Part shown: one piece after another, positions 25,392-33,814 of the stretch
How positions within the stretch are numbered: position 1 is the stretch's first letter
How the letters are laid out: the number at the start of each line of letters is the position of its first letter
DNA from: Streptomyces longispororuber
Lineage (GTDB): Bacteria > Actinomycetota > Actinomycetes > Streptomycetales > Streptomycetaceae
Length of the DNA: 64,000 nt
Direction of reading: 5' to 3'
Assembly: GCF_014656095.1 (NCBI RefSeq)
Contig: NZ_BNBT01000007.1
Location: 1 to 64,000 of the forward strand
Made by a program: the position numbers and the translations under genes
Notes under the pieces: model-generated
What the model was told of the DNA's origin: nothing
What the model saw: only the letters and a program-made list of their open reading frames with translations
Databases searched by the model: none

Positions 25392-26035
25392 TCGGCGCCT
25401 GCCGCGGGCGCGCCCGCCGTGAGCGCCCCGTACAGGAAGACCTCCGCCAGCTCCCGCGGGGTCAGGTCGGGTTCGTCCTCCGTACGCGGCTGGGTGAAGA
25501 GCAGCCCGAGGAAGAGGGCCGCGATCTGCTCCGGCGGTCGGCGCAGGGCGGCCCTGTCGGGCTCCAGGAGTTCCGCGAGGGCCGCGCGGATCCGACTCGT
25601 CGACTCGTCGCGGCCCGCGCCGCGCACCGTGCCGGGGTGTTTGCCGCCGCGATGCCCCAGCGAGCCCATGACGGCCCCCATCCGGGACAGGTGCGCCTGC
25701 AACGCCTCGGCCGCCTCCGCGAGCCGGTCGGGCAGCGGCTGCGACACGTCGATCGCGTCGAGCTCGCGGACCGCGTGCTCCGGGGAGAGCGCCTCGGCCA
25801 CGCAGGCCTGCAACAGCTCGTCCTTGTCGGCGAAGACGCGGAAGATCGTGCCCTCGCCGATGCCCGCGGCGCGGGCGATCTTCGCGGTCGTCACCGTGGC
25901 GCCGTACTCGGCGATCAGCGGGATAGCGGTCTGGATGATCATCTCGCGGCGCCGCTCCGGCGACATGCTGGGGGCGCGGCGGCGGCGTGCGGCCCGGTCG
26001 GGCCGGCCGGTCTCGTTCTCCTTGGGCGCTGTCAT
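25388..26035 (-). CDS. TetR-family transcriptional regulator
   Basis: 215 aa. After a basic N-terminal tail the helix-turn-helix is at about 45-68 (TTAKIARAAGIGEGTIFRVFADK). The C-terminal domain resembles regulators of small membrane proteins and efflux genes. It is co-translated with the DUF6069-like gene. The promoter lies so close that the mRNA is probably leaderless, and two dyads over the promoter suggest autorepression. Confidence 0.9.
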   Translation of the reverse strand: MTAPKENETGRPDRAARRRRAPSMSPERRREMIIQTAIPLIAEYGATVTTAKIARAAGIGEGTIFRVFADKDELLQACVAEALSPEHAVRELDAIDVSQPLPDRLAEAAEALQAHLSRMGAVMGSLGHRGGKHPGTVRGAGRDESTSRIRAALAELLEPDRAALRRPPEQIAALFLGLLFTQPRTEDEPDLTPRELAEVFLYGALTAGAPAAGAE

Positions 26036-26042
26036 GACGGCA

Positions 26043-26089
26043 ACACTACGGAGTGAGGGCTCACTCCGTCAATGAGTGAGTCCTCACTC
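26043..26089 (-). promoter_or_regulatory. TetR promoter with two dyad operators
   Basis: On the minus strand: TTGACG (26072-26067), 18-bp spacer, TAGTGT (26048-26043), placing the start point about at the ATG (26035). The spacer is an almost perfect dyad, GGAGTGAG-GG-CTCACTCC (26050-26067). A second copy, GAGTGAG-TC-CTCACTC, lies just upstream at 26074-26089. Confidence 0.75.
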
Positions 26090-26119
26090 CGCGAACTCCT
26101 GCCTCGTCGCCCTACGGCG

Positions 26120-27478
26120 TCACGGCCCTGCGCGAAGCGCCCCTCCCGCCCCGCCCCGGGGTCTCCGCGGTCGCGCGTACATGCGGATGTCGTCGGCGGC
26201 CCACAGGACGAAGCGTTCGATCGGCCGCACCTCGTGTCCGGGCACGGGCCGGAAGGTGAGGCGTTTGAGCAGGACCGACAGGGTCAGCAGGGCCTCGACC
26301 GTGGCCAGGCTCGCGCCCTCGCAGCTACGGGGGCCGAGGCCGAAGGGGATGTGGGCGAGGCGCGGCCGTCCGGCCGCCGCCTCGGGGGTGAAGCGCTCCG
26401 GGTCGAACCTCTCGGGCTCGGGCCAGTGGTCCGGATTCAGGTGCACCGCCCAGAACGGGTAGAACAGCGTCGTCCCGGCCGGGATCTCGTACCCGCCCAG
26501 GACGAGGGGCTCGGTCGTCTCGCGTGCGCCGTAGGGGCCGGGCGGGAAGAGCCGCATCGCCTCCTTCAGGACCATGTCCAGATACGTCAGCCGCCGCAGG
26601 TCGGCGTAGGAGGGCGCGGCGCGGTCCCCGAGGACGCGGTCCAGCTCGTCGGCGGCGCGCGCGGCGGCCTCGGGGTGACGGCCGAGCAGGTGCAGGGTCC
26701 AGGAGACGGCGACGCCGGTGGTGTGGTGGGCGGCCAGCAGCGTCACCATGACGGTGTCGCGGATCCGCGCGGGGCTCGCCCCGGACTCGACGAGCGCGCC
26801 GATCAGGTCGCTGCGGCCGCCGCGGCCGCCGGAGCGGTGGTGGGCCGCGACGACCTCGTCGACCGTCGCGCGCAGAAAGGCGAGCGCCTCCTCCGCCCGC
26901 CGGGCGCGCTCCTCCTCGGTGCCGGGGACCGGGACGTGGTAAAGCCGCCCCAGGTACTCGGTGAGGACGACCTCGAAGGCCGCGCTGACCCGGTCCGGGT
27001 CCGCGGCGTCGCCCCCGAGGGCGTACGCACAGATCATCCGCAGCGTCAGGGCGGTGAGGTCCTTCTGCAGCTCGACCGGCTCGTCCGCGCCGTGCCCGGC
27101 CCAGCGGACCGCGAGGTCCGTCGCCAGCTCGGTGAAGCGGGCGAAGTGCTGTTCGTGGGAGGGGCGTCCGGCGAACACCGACAGGAGCAGGCGCCGCCAC
27201 GGGCCGTGCTCGGACGCTTCGAGGACCTGGAGGTTGTCCGCCTCGCACAGGGGCGCCAGGAACTCGAAGAGGCGCTTGGGGCGTTGGTTGATGTGGGCGG
27301 TGGCCTCCAGGAGCACCGGGTCAGCGATCGACACGGCGTCGTCGGCGCCGGGCAGTTGGAACCGCACGACGGGGCCGTACCGAGCGTGCAGGCGCAACTG
27401 GTAGGTGTGCAGTCCGCCCGCGGCCGCGACGGCGCCCGCGCCCCCGTCCGGGTGGGGCTCGGGACCGGGGATGTCCAT
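26120..27478 (-). CDS. Cytochrome P450 with atypical I-helix
   Basis: 452 aa from ATG 27478, with AGGAGG upstream; the open frame further upstream is discarded. The heme-binding loop FGLGPRSCEG places the thiolate at Cys386. The K-helix ExxR is in LKEAMRLFPP, followed by the ERFDPERF meander. The I-helix reads LLAAHHTTG where most P450s have AG-x-(D/E)-T-T: the Gly is Ala and the acidic residue is His, which should affect oxygen activation. No ferredoxin gene is adjacent. Substrate unknown. Confidence 0.9.
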   Translation of the reverse strand: MDIPGPEPHPDGGAGAVAAAGGLHTYQLRLHARYGPVVRFQLPGADDAVSIADPVLLEATAHINQRPKRLFEFLAPLCEADNLQVLEASEHGPWRRLLLSVFAGRPSHEQHFARFTELATDLAVRWAGHGADEPVELQKDLTALTLRMICAYALGGDAADPDRVSAAFEVVLTEYLGRLYHVPVPGTEEERARRAEEALAFLRATVDEVVAAHHRSGGRGGRSDLIGALVESGASPARIRDTVMVTLLAAHHTTGVAVSWTLHLLGRHPEAAARAADELDRVLGDRAAPSYADLRRLTYLDMVLKEAMRLFPPGPYGARETTEPLVLGGYEIPAGTTLFYPFWAVHLNPDHWPEPERFDPERFTPEAAAGRPRLAHIPFGLGPRSCEGASLATVEALLTLSVLLKRLTFRPVPGHEVRPIERFVLWAADDIRMYARPRRPRGGAGGALRAGP

Positions 27479-27689
27479 GGGTGCGCCTCCTGGTCGCTGC
27501 CGGGGCGGTGCCGTCCGGCGGCCGGCCCGCGCCGGATGCCCCGCTCCCCCGAAGGAGTGTGCACCACCCCGGACCCCGCGAGGAAGGGCGTCGCGAACCG
27601 AGCCGCCGTGGGTGAACTGCCCTCCCGCTCCCGGCCGTTGCACGGCAGGTGCCTGTCAGGGCGGGGCGGGGCCGGGCGAAGGGGCCTCA

Positions 27690-27742
27690 CCGAGGGGGCG
27701 TCACACCTTGTGGCCTCACCGGCAGGGCGTCACACCTTGCGC
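27690..27742. repeat. Short duplication at the end of the DUF1206 gene
   Basis: GGCGTCACACCTTG, which includes the stop codon and last codons of the minus-strand gene (27730 onward), is duplicated about 30 bases downstream of the stop, together with CCTCACCG. It looks like a small tandem duplication of the gene end. Confidence 0.6.
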
Positions 27743-28572
27743 CAGCGCGCGTTCGCCCACGAGAAGAGGCCGAAGGCCACGAGCGCCACGGCCACGGCGA
27801 CCAGCAGCCACGGCCCGGCCGCCGTGTGGGTGAAGGAGCGCAGGGTGTCGTCCACGCCCTTGGCCTCGCCGGCCTTGTGCCGCACGGCGGCCACGACGAG
27901 GAAGACCCCGGCCGCGCCGAAGGCGCAGCCCCGCCCGCAGCCGCCCACCACGCCGAGGACGTCCACGACCCGGCGCGTCCTGGCGGACATCTCCCCCATG
28001 CGCAGCCGGCGGCGGTACTTGCGCAGCACGGCGCGGCCCGCGATCCAGAGCCCGGCCGCCACCACGCCCGCGCCCGCGGCGCCGACGATCCACCGGCCGC
28101 CCGGCCAGTCGAGCGCGGTCGCCGTGACGTCGTCGACCTGGCGGTCGGACGAGCCGCTGCCGCTGCCCTTGTCGCCCGCGACATAGGCGAGGACCGAGTA
28201 GCTGACCACCGCGTAGAAGACGAAGCGGCCCGCCGACAGGAGGCGCTTGCCCTTCTTGTGGCCGTCGGGGCCCGCCTGGCCGAACAGCGCCTCGGAGAGC
28301 CGCCACAGCGCCATCCCCACGAGGCCGAGGCCGAGGAGCCACAACACGGCGTTGCCGAAGGGCTTCTCGGCGATCTCCGCCAGCGCCCCGCCGCGGTCGG
28401 CCTGCCGCTTGTCACCGTCGGCGAGCGCGATGCGCAGCGCCAACGCCCCGACGAGTACGTAGATCACGCCGCGGGCCACGAACCCCGCCCGCGCCGCGAC
28501 GTCGAGGCCCCGCCCCCGGGCCACCCGGCGCGCCTGTCCCACTCCGCTCCGCACCGCCCCATCAGTTCTCAT
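27730..28572 (-). CDS. DUF1206 membrane protein
   Basis: 280 aa from ATG 28572. Six hydrophobic segments arranged as three repeats of the DUF1206 unit, each beginning with an Arg-Gly-containing turn (ARAGFVARGVIYVLVG, then LLSAGRFVFYAVVSY, then VGGCGRGCAFGAAGVF). A Ser/Gly-rich, Lys-containing loop lies near the middle. The molecular function of the family is unknown. Confidence 0.88.
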   Translation of the reverse strand: MRTDGAVRSGVGQARRVARGRGLDVAARAGFVARGVIYVLVGALALRIALADGDKRQADRGGALAEIAEKPFGNAVLWLLGLGLVGMALWRLSEALFGQAGPDGHKKGKRLLSAGRFVFYAVVSYSVLAYVAGDKGSGSGSSDRQVDDVTATALDWPGGRWIVGAAGAGVVAAGLWIAGRAVLRKYRRRLRMGEMSARTRRVVDVLGVVGGCGRGCAFGAAGVFLVVAAVRHKAGEAKGVDDTLRSFTHTAAGPWLLVAVAVALVAFGLFSWANARWRKV

Positions 28573-28891
28573 GCAGCCCGGATCCCCCGAGTCCTCCCTC
28601 TCATGCGCGTGGCGGGCCGAAAGGGAGCCGGTCCGCACCGGGGAGCAGCCCGACCTTTCACCACAGAGTGGTCCAGACCATATGTTTTCCCTATGCGGAA
28701 GTCCGCAACTCTACGCGCATAGGCGCGACCCGCCCCTTGCGGCCACCTTGGCCGGTCTGCCACATTCACCTCTGCCCAGCATGGCATGCACGCGACAGGC
28801 TCACCGGCCGTCCGCGTGGGTGCCCGTTTCGCATACCTATGCACGGCGGGCCCCATGCAGGGCGTTCAACCCCCACACAATGGAGACGAAC
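28573..28891. promoter_or_regulatory. Divergent regulatory region between DUF1206 and the protease
   Basis: About 320 bases. An inverted repeat CCTATGCG (28690-28697) ... CGCATAGG (28716-28723) with an 18-base spacer is the clearest element. The surrounding TATG-rich stretch is AT-richer than average and probably holds promoters. No gene is supported here. Confidence 0.45.
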
Positions 28892-29626
28892 GTGCGTATA
28901 TCCCGACTTGTCCCCGCCCTCGCAGCCGTCGCGCTGTCCGTCCTGGGACTCGCTCCCACGGCCGCCGCGCAGGCGCAGTCCGCCGAGCGCGCCCCCGCCC
29001 CCTCCACGCAGGCGGTCCAGCCGATCATCGGCGGCGGCTACGCCAGCAACGCGCCGTGGGCGGCCCGGCTCTTCTCCAACGGCCGGCAGACGTGCAGCGC
29101 CACCATCATCGCCCCCACCTGGATCCTCACGGCGAAGCACTGCGTCAGCGGCGGCAACCTGTCGTTCCGCATCGGCAGCCTCGACCAGACCACCGGCGGC
29201 ACCCAGGCCAACGGCGTCAGCATCCATAACCACGCGTCCTCCGACCTCTCCCTGGTCCGCCTCGACCGCTCCGTGTCGGGCACCTACGCGCGCCTGGGCA
29301 GCCCGGGCTCCGTGCAGGTCGGCCAGACCGTGCAGGTCTACGGCTGGGGAGCCACCTCCCAGTGCGGGCAGGAGATCAACTGTCAGTCGCGCCTCCTGAA
29401 GGTCGCCGACGTCGTGGTGACCGGCGGCTGCACCGACGCCTACAACGGCCGGGCCATCTGCGCCCGCCGCGGCAACGGCATCACCGCGGGCGGCGACTCG
29501 GGCGGCCCGATGATGGCGGGCGGCGTCCAGGTCGGCGTGGCCTCCACGAGCGACCGCCAGACCACCACGGCCTACACGAACGTGACGGCGTACCGCTCCT
29601 GGATCCAGAGCGTGGCCGGCGTCTGA
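28892..29626 (+). CDS. Secreted trypsin-like serine protease (S1 family)
   Basis: 244 aa starting at GTG 28892, with GGAG 6 bases upstream; an ATG at 28880 is also in frame. The signal peptide (about 1-28) ends in AlaGlnAla, then a short propeptide, then IIGGGYAS as the mature N-terminus created by cleavage after Gln-Pro. The triad is visible: His in TAKHC, Asp in SSDLSLVRL, Ser in GGDSGGP. Six Cys could form three disulfides. A strong terminator follows. Confidence 0.92.
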   Translation: MRISRLVPALAAVALSVLGLAPTAAAQAQSAERAPAPSTQAVQPIIGGGYASNAPWAARLFSNGRQTCSATIIAPTWILTAKHCVSGGNLSFRIGSLDQTTGGTQANGVSIHNHASSDLSLVRLDRSVSGTYARLGSPGSVQVGQTVQVYGWGATSQCGQEINCQSRLLKVADVVVTGGCTDAYNGRAICARRGNGITAGGDSGGPMMAGGVQVGVASTSDRQTTTAYTNVTAYRSWIQSVAGV

Positions 29627-29736
29627 CGGCACCGGACCGGCGGCGGCCCCGCTCCCCCGAGGCAGCCGCGGCCACCCGAGACGGTTCCGGGGCCCGACCG
29701 GCCCCGGGCCCCCGGTGGCACCGGAACATGAACACC

Positions 29737-29773
29737 GTGCCCCCTTCGCGCACCCACCGCGCGAAGGGGGCAC
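29737..29773 (+). terminator. Terminator after the trypsin-like protease
   Basis: Perfect 15-bp stem (GTGCCCCCTTCGCGC at 29737-29751 and its complement at 29759-29773) with a 7-base loop. Confidence 0.85.
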
Positions 29774-29971
29774 TGCCGTACGGCGAGCACGACGGCCTCC
29801 CCGTACGCCTCGCACGCCCCGCGGCTCCCCCGAATACCCCCGAACACCTGTGGAAAATCGCACAAGAAAACGCCTTGATCCCCGGGAAATCGGCGGTACA
29901 AGAAAAGGCTTTCGCCGCTACACTCGCTCATCGGGATATCCGGCTCGGGGAATTTCGGGGGATGATCGGAC
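29774..29971. other. Upstream region of the AAA-cluster
   Basis: About 200 AT-richer bases between the protease terminator and the first gene of the cluster. A TACACT (29919-29924) is a possible -10 element; no convincing -35 is paired with it. Confidence 0.35.
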
Positions 29972-30397
29972 ATGGCCGAAGATCCACGCTCTCATGATTC
30001 ACCACCGCCGCACGGAAGCAGTTCCCGGCCGTGGGTCCAGGACTTTTCACCGGAGGCGGCGGAAGCCGTCGTCGGCGTTCTCCATCTGCTGGGCAGCGTA
30101 GCGATCAAAAAGGCTCAGGTGCCGCGTCCGCTGCAGCTCAGGAAGCTCACCTTCGACGAGGTGGTCCGCTATTTCGTGGAAGAGCGCCCGGACGCGCCCC
30201 AGGTGCACCACGGCGCCCTCCTCACCCGCCAGGGCCTGTCCTACGGATTCCCCTGTCTCCAGCTCTTCGTCGACCGTGACAACAAGCCGTGCCTGATGCC
30301 CTCCGGGACGCCGTACGGCAGGTTCGTGGTGGCGAGGGCCCTGGACAGCGAGCTGCTCGGCATGTTCGGCGGGCGGGAGCTCATCATCTTCGAGTAG
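29972..30397 (+). CDS. Small soluble protein sharing a C-terminal motif with its neighbours
   Basis: 141 aa, no signal or membrane segment. The C-terminus, GRFVVARALDSELLGMFGGR followed by a hydrophobic strand, matches in spacing and residues the C-termini of the two membrane proteins encoded at 30747 and 31115 (ARAL(D/A), then an aliphatic strand 12-20 residues later). No known family is recognised. It is the first gene of the cluster that ends with a AAA+ ATPase, separated from the next gene by about 46 bases. Confidence 0.65.
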   Translation: MAEDPRSHDSPPPHGSSSRPWVQDFSPEAAEAVVGVLHLLGSVAIKKAQVPRPLQLRKLTFDEVVRYFVEERPDAPQVHHGALLTRQGLSYGFPCLQLFVDRDNKPCLMPSGTPYGRFVVARALDSELLGMFGGRELIIFE

Positions 30398-30443
30398 GCC
30401 CGGCAGGCGGCGTGCCGCGCCCGGGCCGGAGCGGAGCCAAGGA

Positions 30444-30587
30444 ATGTGGAAATGGGGGGCGGTGGCCGCCGCTCTGGCCGTCGCGGTGCCGCTGCTCGTC
30501 GCGGCGCACCGCGCCCGCAGGAGGCGCCGCCTGGACGTGCGGGTCGACGACGCGGAACTGCACCGCTGGTTCCGGCGCCACCGGTGA
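30444..30587 (+). CDS. 47-aa single-pass membrane peptide
   Basis: Read directly: ATG 30444, preceded by AGCCAAGGA, to TGA 30587. One hydrophobic helix (residues about 4-21, AVAAALAVAVPLLVAAH) is followed by a very basic stretch (RARRRRR) and a charged tail ending HRWFRRHR. The charge distribution predicts an N-out/C-in small membrane protein. It lies between the first two genes of the AAA-cluster in the same orientation. Confidence 0.6.
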   Translation: MWKWGAVAAALAVAVPLLVAAHRARRRRRLDVRVDDAELHRWFRRHR

Positions 30588-30614
30588 GCACACCCGTCGG
30601 CACCGGCCCACACC

Positions 30615-30735
30615 ATCAGAACGACAACGGCACGACAAACGACAACGGCACGACAACAACAAGACAACGGAACAACAACGGAACGACAGCGGAACGACAG
30701 CAGAACGACAGCAGTGGAAAACGAACGACATCGGG
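30615..30735. repeat. AC/GA-rich low-complexity tract
   Basis: About 120 bases of degenerate repeats of ACGACAACGGC and GAACGACAGC, strikingly A-rich for this genome. It lies just upstream of the 119-aa membrane protein and includes its ribosome-binding region. Confidence 0.7.
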
Positions 30736-30746
30736 GGAAAACAGCA

Positions 30747-31106
30747 ATGGATCCACTCTCCCTCATCGCCGCGATCGCCTTCTTCGGGTATATCGCGGTG
30801 GTGATCGTCTCCATCACCGTGGAAATCATCACGGAATGGTTCCGGGCGCGCGGCAGGATCAAGGCGGAGAACTCCGACGCGATCGCCTTCTCGCTCGCCG
30901 AGCGTATCGCCAACAAGGACTACGCGAAGGTCGGCGGGGTGTTCGACAAGACCCCGGCGGCCGCCACCACCCGCGTCGTGCAGGGCTTCTTCGACCAGCG
31001 AACCGGCCGTGTGGTCGAGGCCCGGGCCCTCGCCAGCACGCGACAGCCGGGTCCCGAGGTGGTACGCCACCACGCGGCGGGCCGCGGCCTCGTCGTCTAC
31101 AGCTAG
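30747..31106 (+). CDS. Membrane-anchored small protein, AAA-cluster paralogue A
   Basis: 119 aa from ATG 30747, with GGGGGAAA upstream. One N-terminal transmembrane helix (about 4-27), then a cytosolic domain with YAKVGGVFD, GFFDQRTGRVVEARALA and a C-terminal hydrophobic strand (GLVVYS). The next gene is a clear paralogue: same topology, the same xVxGGVF motif and the same ARAL C-terminal motif. Function unknown. It is probably a membrane-bound partner or substrate adaptor of the AAA+ ATPase encoded 300 bases downstream. Confidence 0.7.
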   Translation: MDPLSLIAAIAFFGYIAVVIVSITVEIITEWFRARGRIKAENSDAIAFSLAERIANKDYAKVGGVFDKTPAAATTRVVQGFFDQRTGRVVEARALASTRQPGPEVVRHHAAGRGLVVYS

Positions 31107-31114
31107 GGGGCGCG

Positions 31115-31411
31115 GTGGAACCCATCAGCCTCCTCCTGCTGCTGATGGCGGGAGGCTTCGCCGCCGGGGCCGTGCTCGCCCTGGTGACCTGGGACATGGT
31201 GGAGGGCTGGGTCTCCGCGCGGGCCGTCAGGGGCGGCTACGCGGAGATCCTGTCCGAGCGGCTCTCCACCGGGGAGTACCACGTCGTCGGGGGCGTCTTC
31301 AGCCCGTACGGCGTCAGGACGGCGACGCAGGTCTGGGACGCCCGCGCCCTCGACCCCGAACTCGCCCGGCGGCTCCGCGTCGCGGGAGGTGTCATCCGTG
31401 TCCACACATGA
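31115..31411 (+). CDS. Membrane-anchored small protein, AAA-cluster paralogue B
   Basis: 98 aa from GTG 31115, 8 bases after the previous stop. An N-terminal transmembrane helix (about 5-27) is followed by YHVVGGVFSPYG, VWDARALDPELA and a final aliphatic strand. The parallel with the 119-aa protein upstream is clear: segments after the helix align as GGVF, about 25 residues, ARAL, end. Its 3' end overlaps the AAA+ gene by 14 bases, so the two are translationally coupled. Confidence 0.7.
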   Translation: MEPISLLLLLMAGGFAAGAVLALVTWDMVEGWVSARAVRGGYAEILSERLSTGEYHVVGGVFSPYGVRTATQVWDARALDPELARRLRVAGGVIRVHT

Positions 31412-32570
31412 GCGCGGCCGCACGGAGCACGGCGCGGACGGGGACACCTGGTCCGCGCCCCACCTCTTCCTGAGCGGTTTCCCCACCGAGCTGCCCGACC
31501 GGGAGCTGGTGAAGTTCCGGGTGCGGTTGTTCGCCATGCTCGGTGACGTCATCAGCCGCTACCGGCCCGGCCCGTTCGTCCTCAGTGCCGGCTACGGCGT
31601 GCCGCCCGAGCCCCTGACGCCGCCGTCGCCGTCGCCGCGGGACACCGCGGCGCCGGAGACGCCCGCCTTCTCCACCGTCGAACCGCTGTACACCTTCGAC
31701 CAGTTGGTCCTGCCCGAGGAGACCGTCGGCCGGCTCCTGGACTGTGTGTCCCTCGTCGAGGTGGCGCCCCTCGTCTTCGACACCTGGAACCTGCGCTCGA
31801 TCGAGCCGCACCCCTCCACCGCCGTCAACTTCCGCGGCCCGCCCGGCACCGGCAAGTCCATGGCCGCCCACGCCCTCGCGCACCGGCTCGGCCGGCGCAT
31901 CCTGTCCTGCCGCCTCTCGGACCTGGAGAGCAAGTACCACGGCGACGGACCCAAGAACCTGGCCGCGCTGTTCGCCGCGGCCGCCGAGCAGCACGCGGTC
32001 CTCTTCGTCGACGAGGCCGAGTCGCTGCTCTCCCGCCGCTTCGCCCAGCCCCAGCAGGCGGCGGAGAGCGCCATCAACTCCATGCGTACGGAACTCCTGA
32101 TGGCGCTCGACACCTTCCGGGGCCTGGTGATCTTCGCCAGCAACCTGCCGCACAGCTACGACGCCGCCGTCGAGTCCCGGCTGCTGCACGTCGACTTCGC
32201 CCTGCCCGACCGCGCGGCCCGCCGCCGGATCTGGCAGACGCACCTGCCGGCGGAGCTGCCGGTCCACGACGACGTCTCGCTCGACGAACTCGCCGACGTC
32301 GCCGAGGTGTCGGGCCGGGACATCAAGACGGCGGTCATCCTCGCCGCGGTCGGCACCGCCCGGCGCCGCCGGACGGCCGTCACCCGCGACTCCCTGCTCA
32401 CCGCCCTGGAGGAACAGCGCACTCCCCCACCCGCGCCGCCCGAGGACGGCATCGCGTCCCCGCTCTCCCCGGAGGACCAGGAGTCGGTCGCCGCGCGCCT
32501 GCGCCGGCGTCTGGCCGACGCGCACACCGGCCCCGGCGCGGACGAGGAGGACACCCGCCCGCACGCCTGA
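31398..32570 (+). CDS. AAA+ ATPase (classic clade, proteasomal-ATPase/spastin-like)
   Basis: 390 aa. GTG 31398 is chosen because GGGAGG lies 8 bases upstream; the GTG at 31389 overlaps that box. Residues 1-100 are a unique N-domain. The AAA module has Walker A GPPGTGKS (147-154), Walker B LFVDEAE (202-208), a sensor-1-like FASNLPHSYD and an Arg-finger-type AAVESRLLHVDF. The C-terminal lid includes SGRDIKTAVILAA. It should form a hexameric remodelling ATPase acting with the co-encoded small membrane proteins; no protease domain is fused. The physiological role is unknown. Confidence 0.88.
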   Translation: MSTHERGRTEHGADGDTWSAPHLFLSGFPTELPDRELVKFRVRLFAMLGDVISRYRPGPFVLSAGYGVPPEPLTPPSPSPRDTAAPETPAFSTVEPLYTFDQLVLPEETVGRLLDCVSLVEVAPLVFDTWNLRSIEPHPSTAVNFRGPPGTGKSMAAHALAHRLGRRILSCRLSDLESKYHGDGPKNLAALFAAAAEQHAVLFVDEAESLLSRRFAQPQQAAESAINSMRTELLMALDTFRGLVIFASNLPHSYDAAVESRLLHVDFALPDRAARRRIWQTHLPAELPVHDDVSLDELADVAEVSGRDIKTAVILAAVGTARRRRTAVTRDSLLTALEEQRTPPPAPPEDGIASPLSPEDQESVAARLRRRLADAHTGPGADEEDTRPHA

Positions 32571-32617
32571 GCCGCACCCCCCTGGGCCGCGTCGCCGCCG
32601 CCCGCCGGGGCCCGGGG

Positions 32618-33814
32618 TCAGCGGACGGCCGTGGCCGGGGGGTTGGGCGCGCTGCCCGGCTGCACGTACAGCAGCCGGTTGGGCGAGCCCGGGCCGACGG
32701 TCAGGACGCCGGGCGTGGCCGCCTCGACGAGCTGCTGCTTCAGGGCGGCGGGGGCGGTCTCCGGGGCGGCGTCCAGGGCGAGCACGGCCGCGCCCGCGGT
32801 GTACGGCGCGGCGAAGGACGTGCCGCTGACCGTGGCGGAGCCGCCGCCCGACTTGGCGGCGAGCACGTCGTTCCCGGGGGCGTACAGGCTCAGGCAGCGG
32901 CCGTGGTTGCTGGTCTCGGACTCCTTGTCCTCGTTGGTGCTGTTGCCGACGGTCAGCGCCGTGGTCGCACCGGCGGGCGAGCGGGTGCAGGCGTCGTCGT
33001 CCTGGTTGCCGCCGGCCGCCACGGTCAGGACGCCGCGTCCGGCCAGGGCGTCGACCGCCGCGTCGACGGTCGCGAACTTCGGTGAGCTGAGCGAGGAGTT
33101 GACCACCGACGGCTTGACCGCGTTCTTCGCGATCCACTCGAGCCCGGCGAGCACCCCCTCGCTGGTCCCCTTGTTCTCGCAGTCGAGGACCTTGACGGAC
33201 ACCAGCTTGGCCTTGCGCGCGACCCCGTACGGGTCCCCGCCCACCAGCGAGGCGACGCTGGTGCCGTGCCCGTAGCAGTCCGCGCCGTCCCCGTTGAAGG
33301 CGTCGAAGCCCCCCGTCGCCCGGCCGCCGAACGCCGTGTGGGCGAGGTCGATCCCGCTGTCCATGACGTACGCCGTCACGCCGTCGCCGTCGCCGCCGGG
33401 CGTGAACGAGCCGTCGAGCGGCAGCGCGCGCTGGTCGATGCGGTCGAGCCCCCAGGACTCGGTGGGCTCGCGGTGGTGCGCGCGCACCGCGTCGCGCGGC
33501 CCCGAGACGACGCCGACCTGCTCCACCGCGATCACCCCCGGCATCCGGCGCACCATGCGCACCTGCCGGGGGCTGAGATCGGCGGAGAAGCCGTTGAGCA
33601 GCTCGTGGAAGGTCTCCCGCACCGGCAGCCGCCACCGCTCCGCGGCCCGGTCGGAGGGGACGCCCGCGGCCAGGGTGACGATGTACCGACCGGGCACGGG
33701 CTCGGCCGTCTCGCGCACAGGGGCCGGTGTCCGCTGCTCGGCCGCCGCCGTGGGCGCGGCGAGCACGCTCGCGGCGACGACGGCGGTGAGGGCGTACCAC
33801 GGGGATACGGGCAT
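32618..33814 (-). CDS. Secreted subtilisin-family (S8, proteinase K-like) serine protease
   Basis: 398 aa from ATG 33814. Signal peptide about 1-25, I9 inhibitor propeptide about 40-105 (GRYIVTLAAGV ... GVIAVEQVGVV), then the catalytic domain with Asp152 (YVMDSGID), His183 (YGHGTS) and Ser333 (GTSFAAP). The oxyanion Asn lies in AAGGNQDDDACT. Cys positions suggest disulfides as in proteinase K relatives. It is a typical Streptomyces exoprotease and is monocistronic. Confidence 0.93.
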   Translation of the reverse strand: MPVSPWYALTAVVAASVLAAPTAAAEQRTPAPVRETAEPVPGRYIVTLAAGVPSDRAAERWRLPVRETFHELLNGFSADLSPRQVRMVRRMPGVIAVEQVGVVSGPRDAVRAHHREPTESWGLDRIDQRALPLDGSFTPGGDGDGVTAYVMDSGIDLAHTAFGGRATGGFDAFNGDGADCYGHGTSVASLVGGDPYGVARKAKLVSVKVLDCENKGTSEGVLAGLEWIAKNAVKPSVVNSSLSSPKFATVDAAVDALAGRGVLTVAAGGNQDDDACTRSPAGATTALTVGNSTNEDKESETSNHGRCLSLYAPGNDVLAAKSGGGSATVSGTSFAAPYTAGAAVLALDAAPETAPAALKQQLVEAATPGVLTVGPGSPNRLLYVQPGSAPNPPATAVR

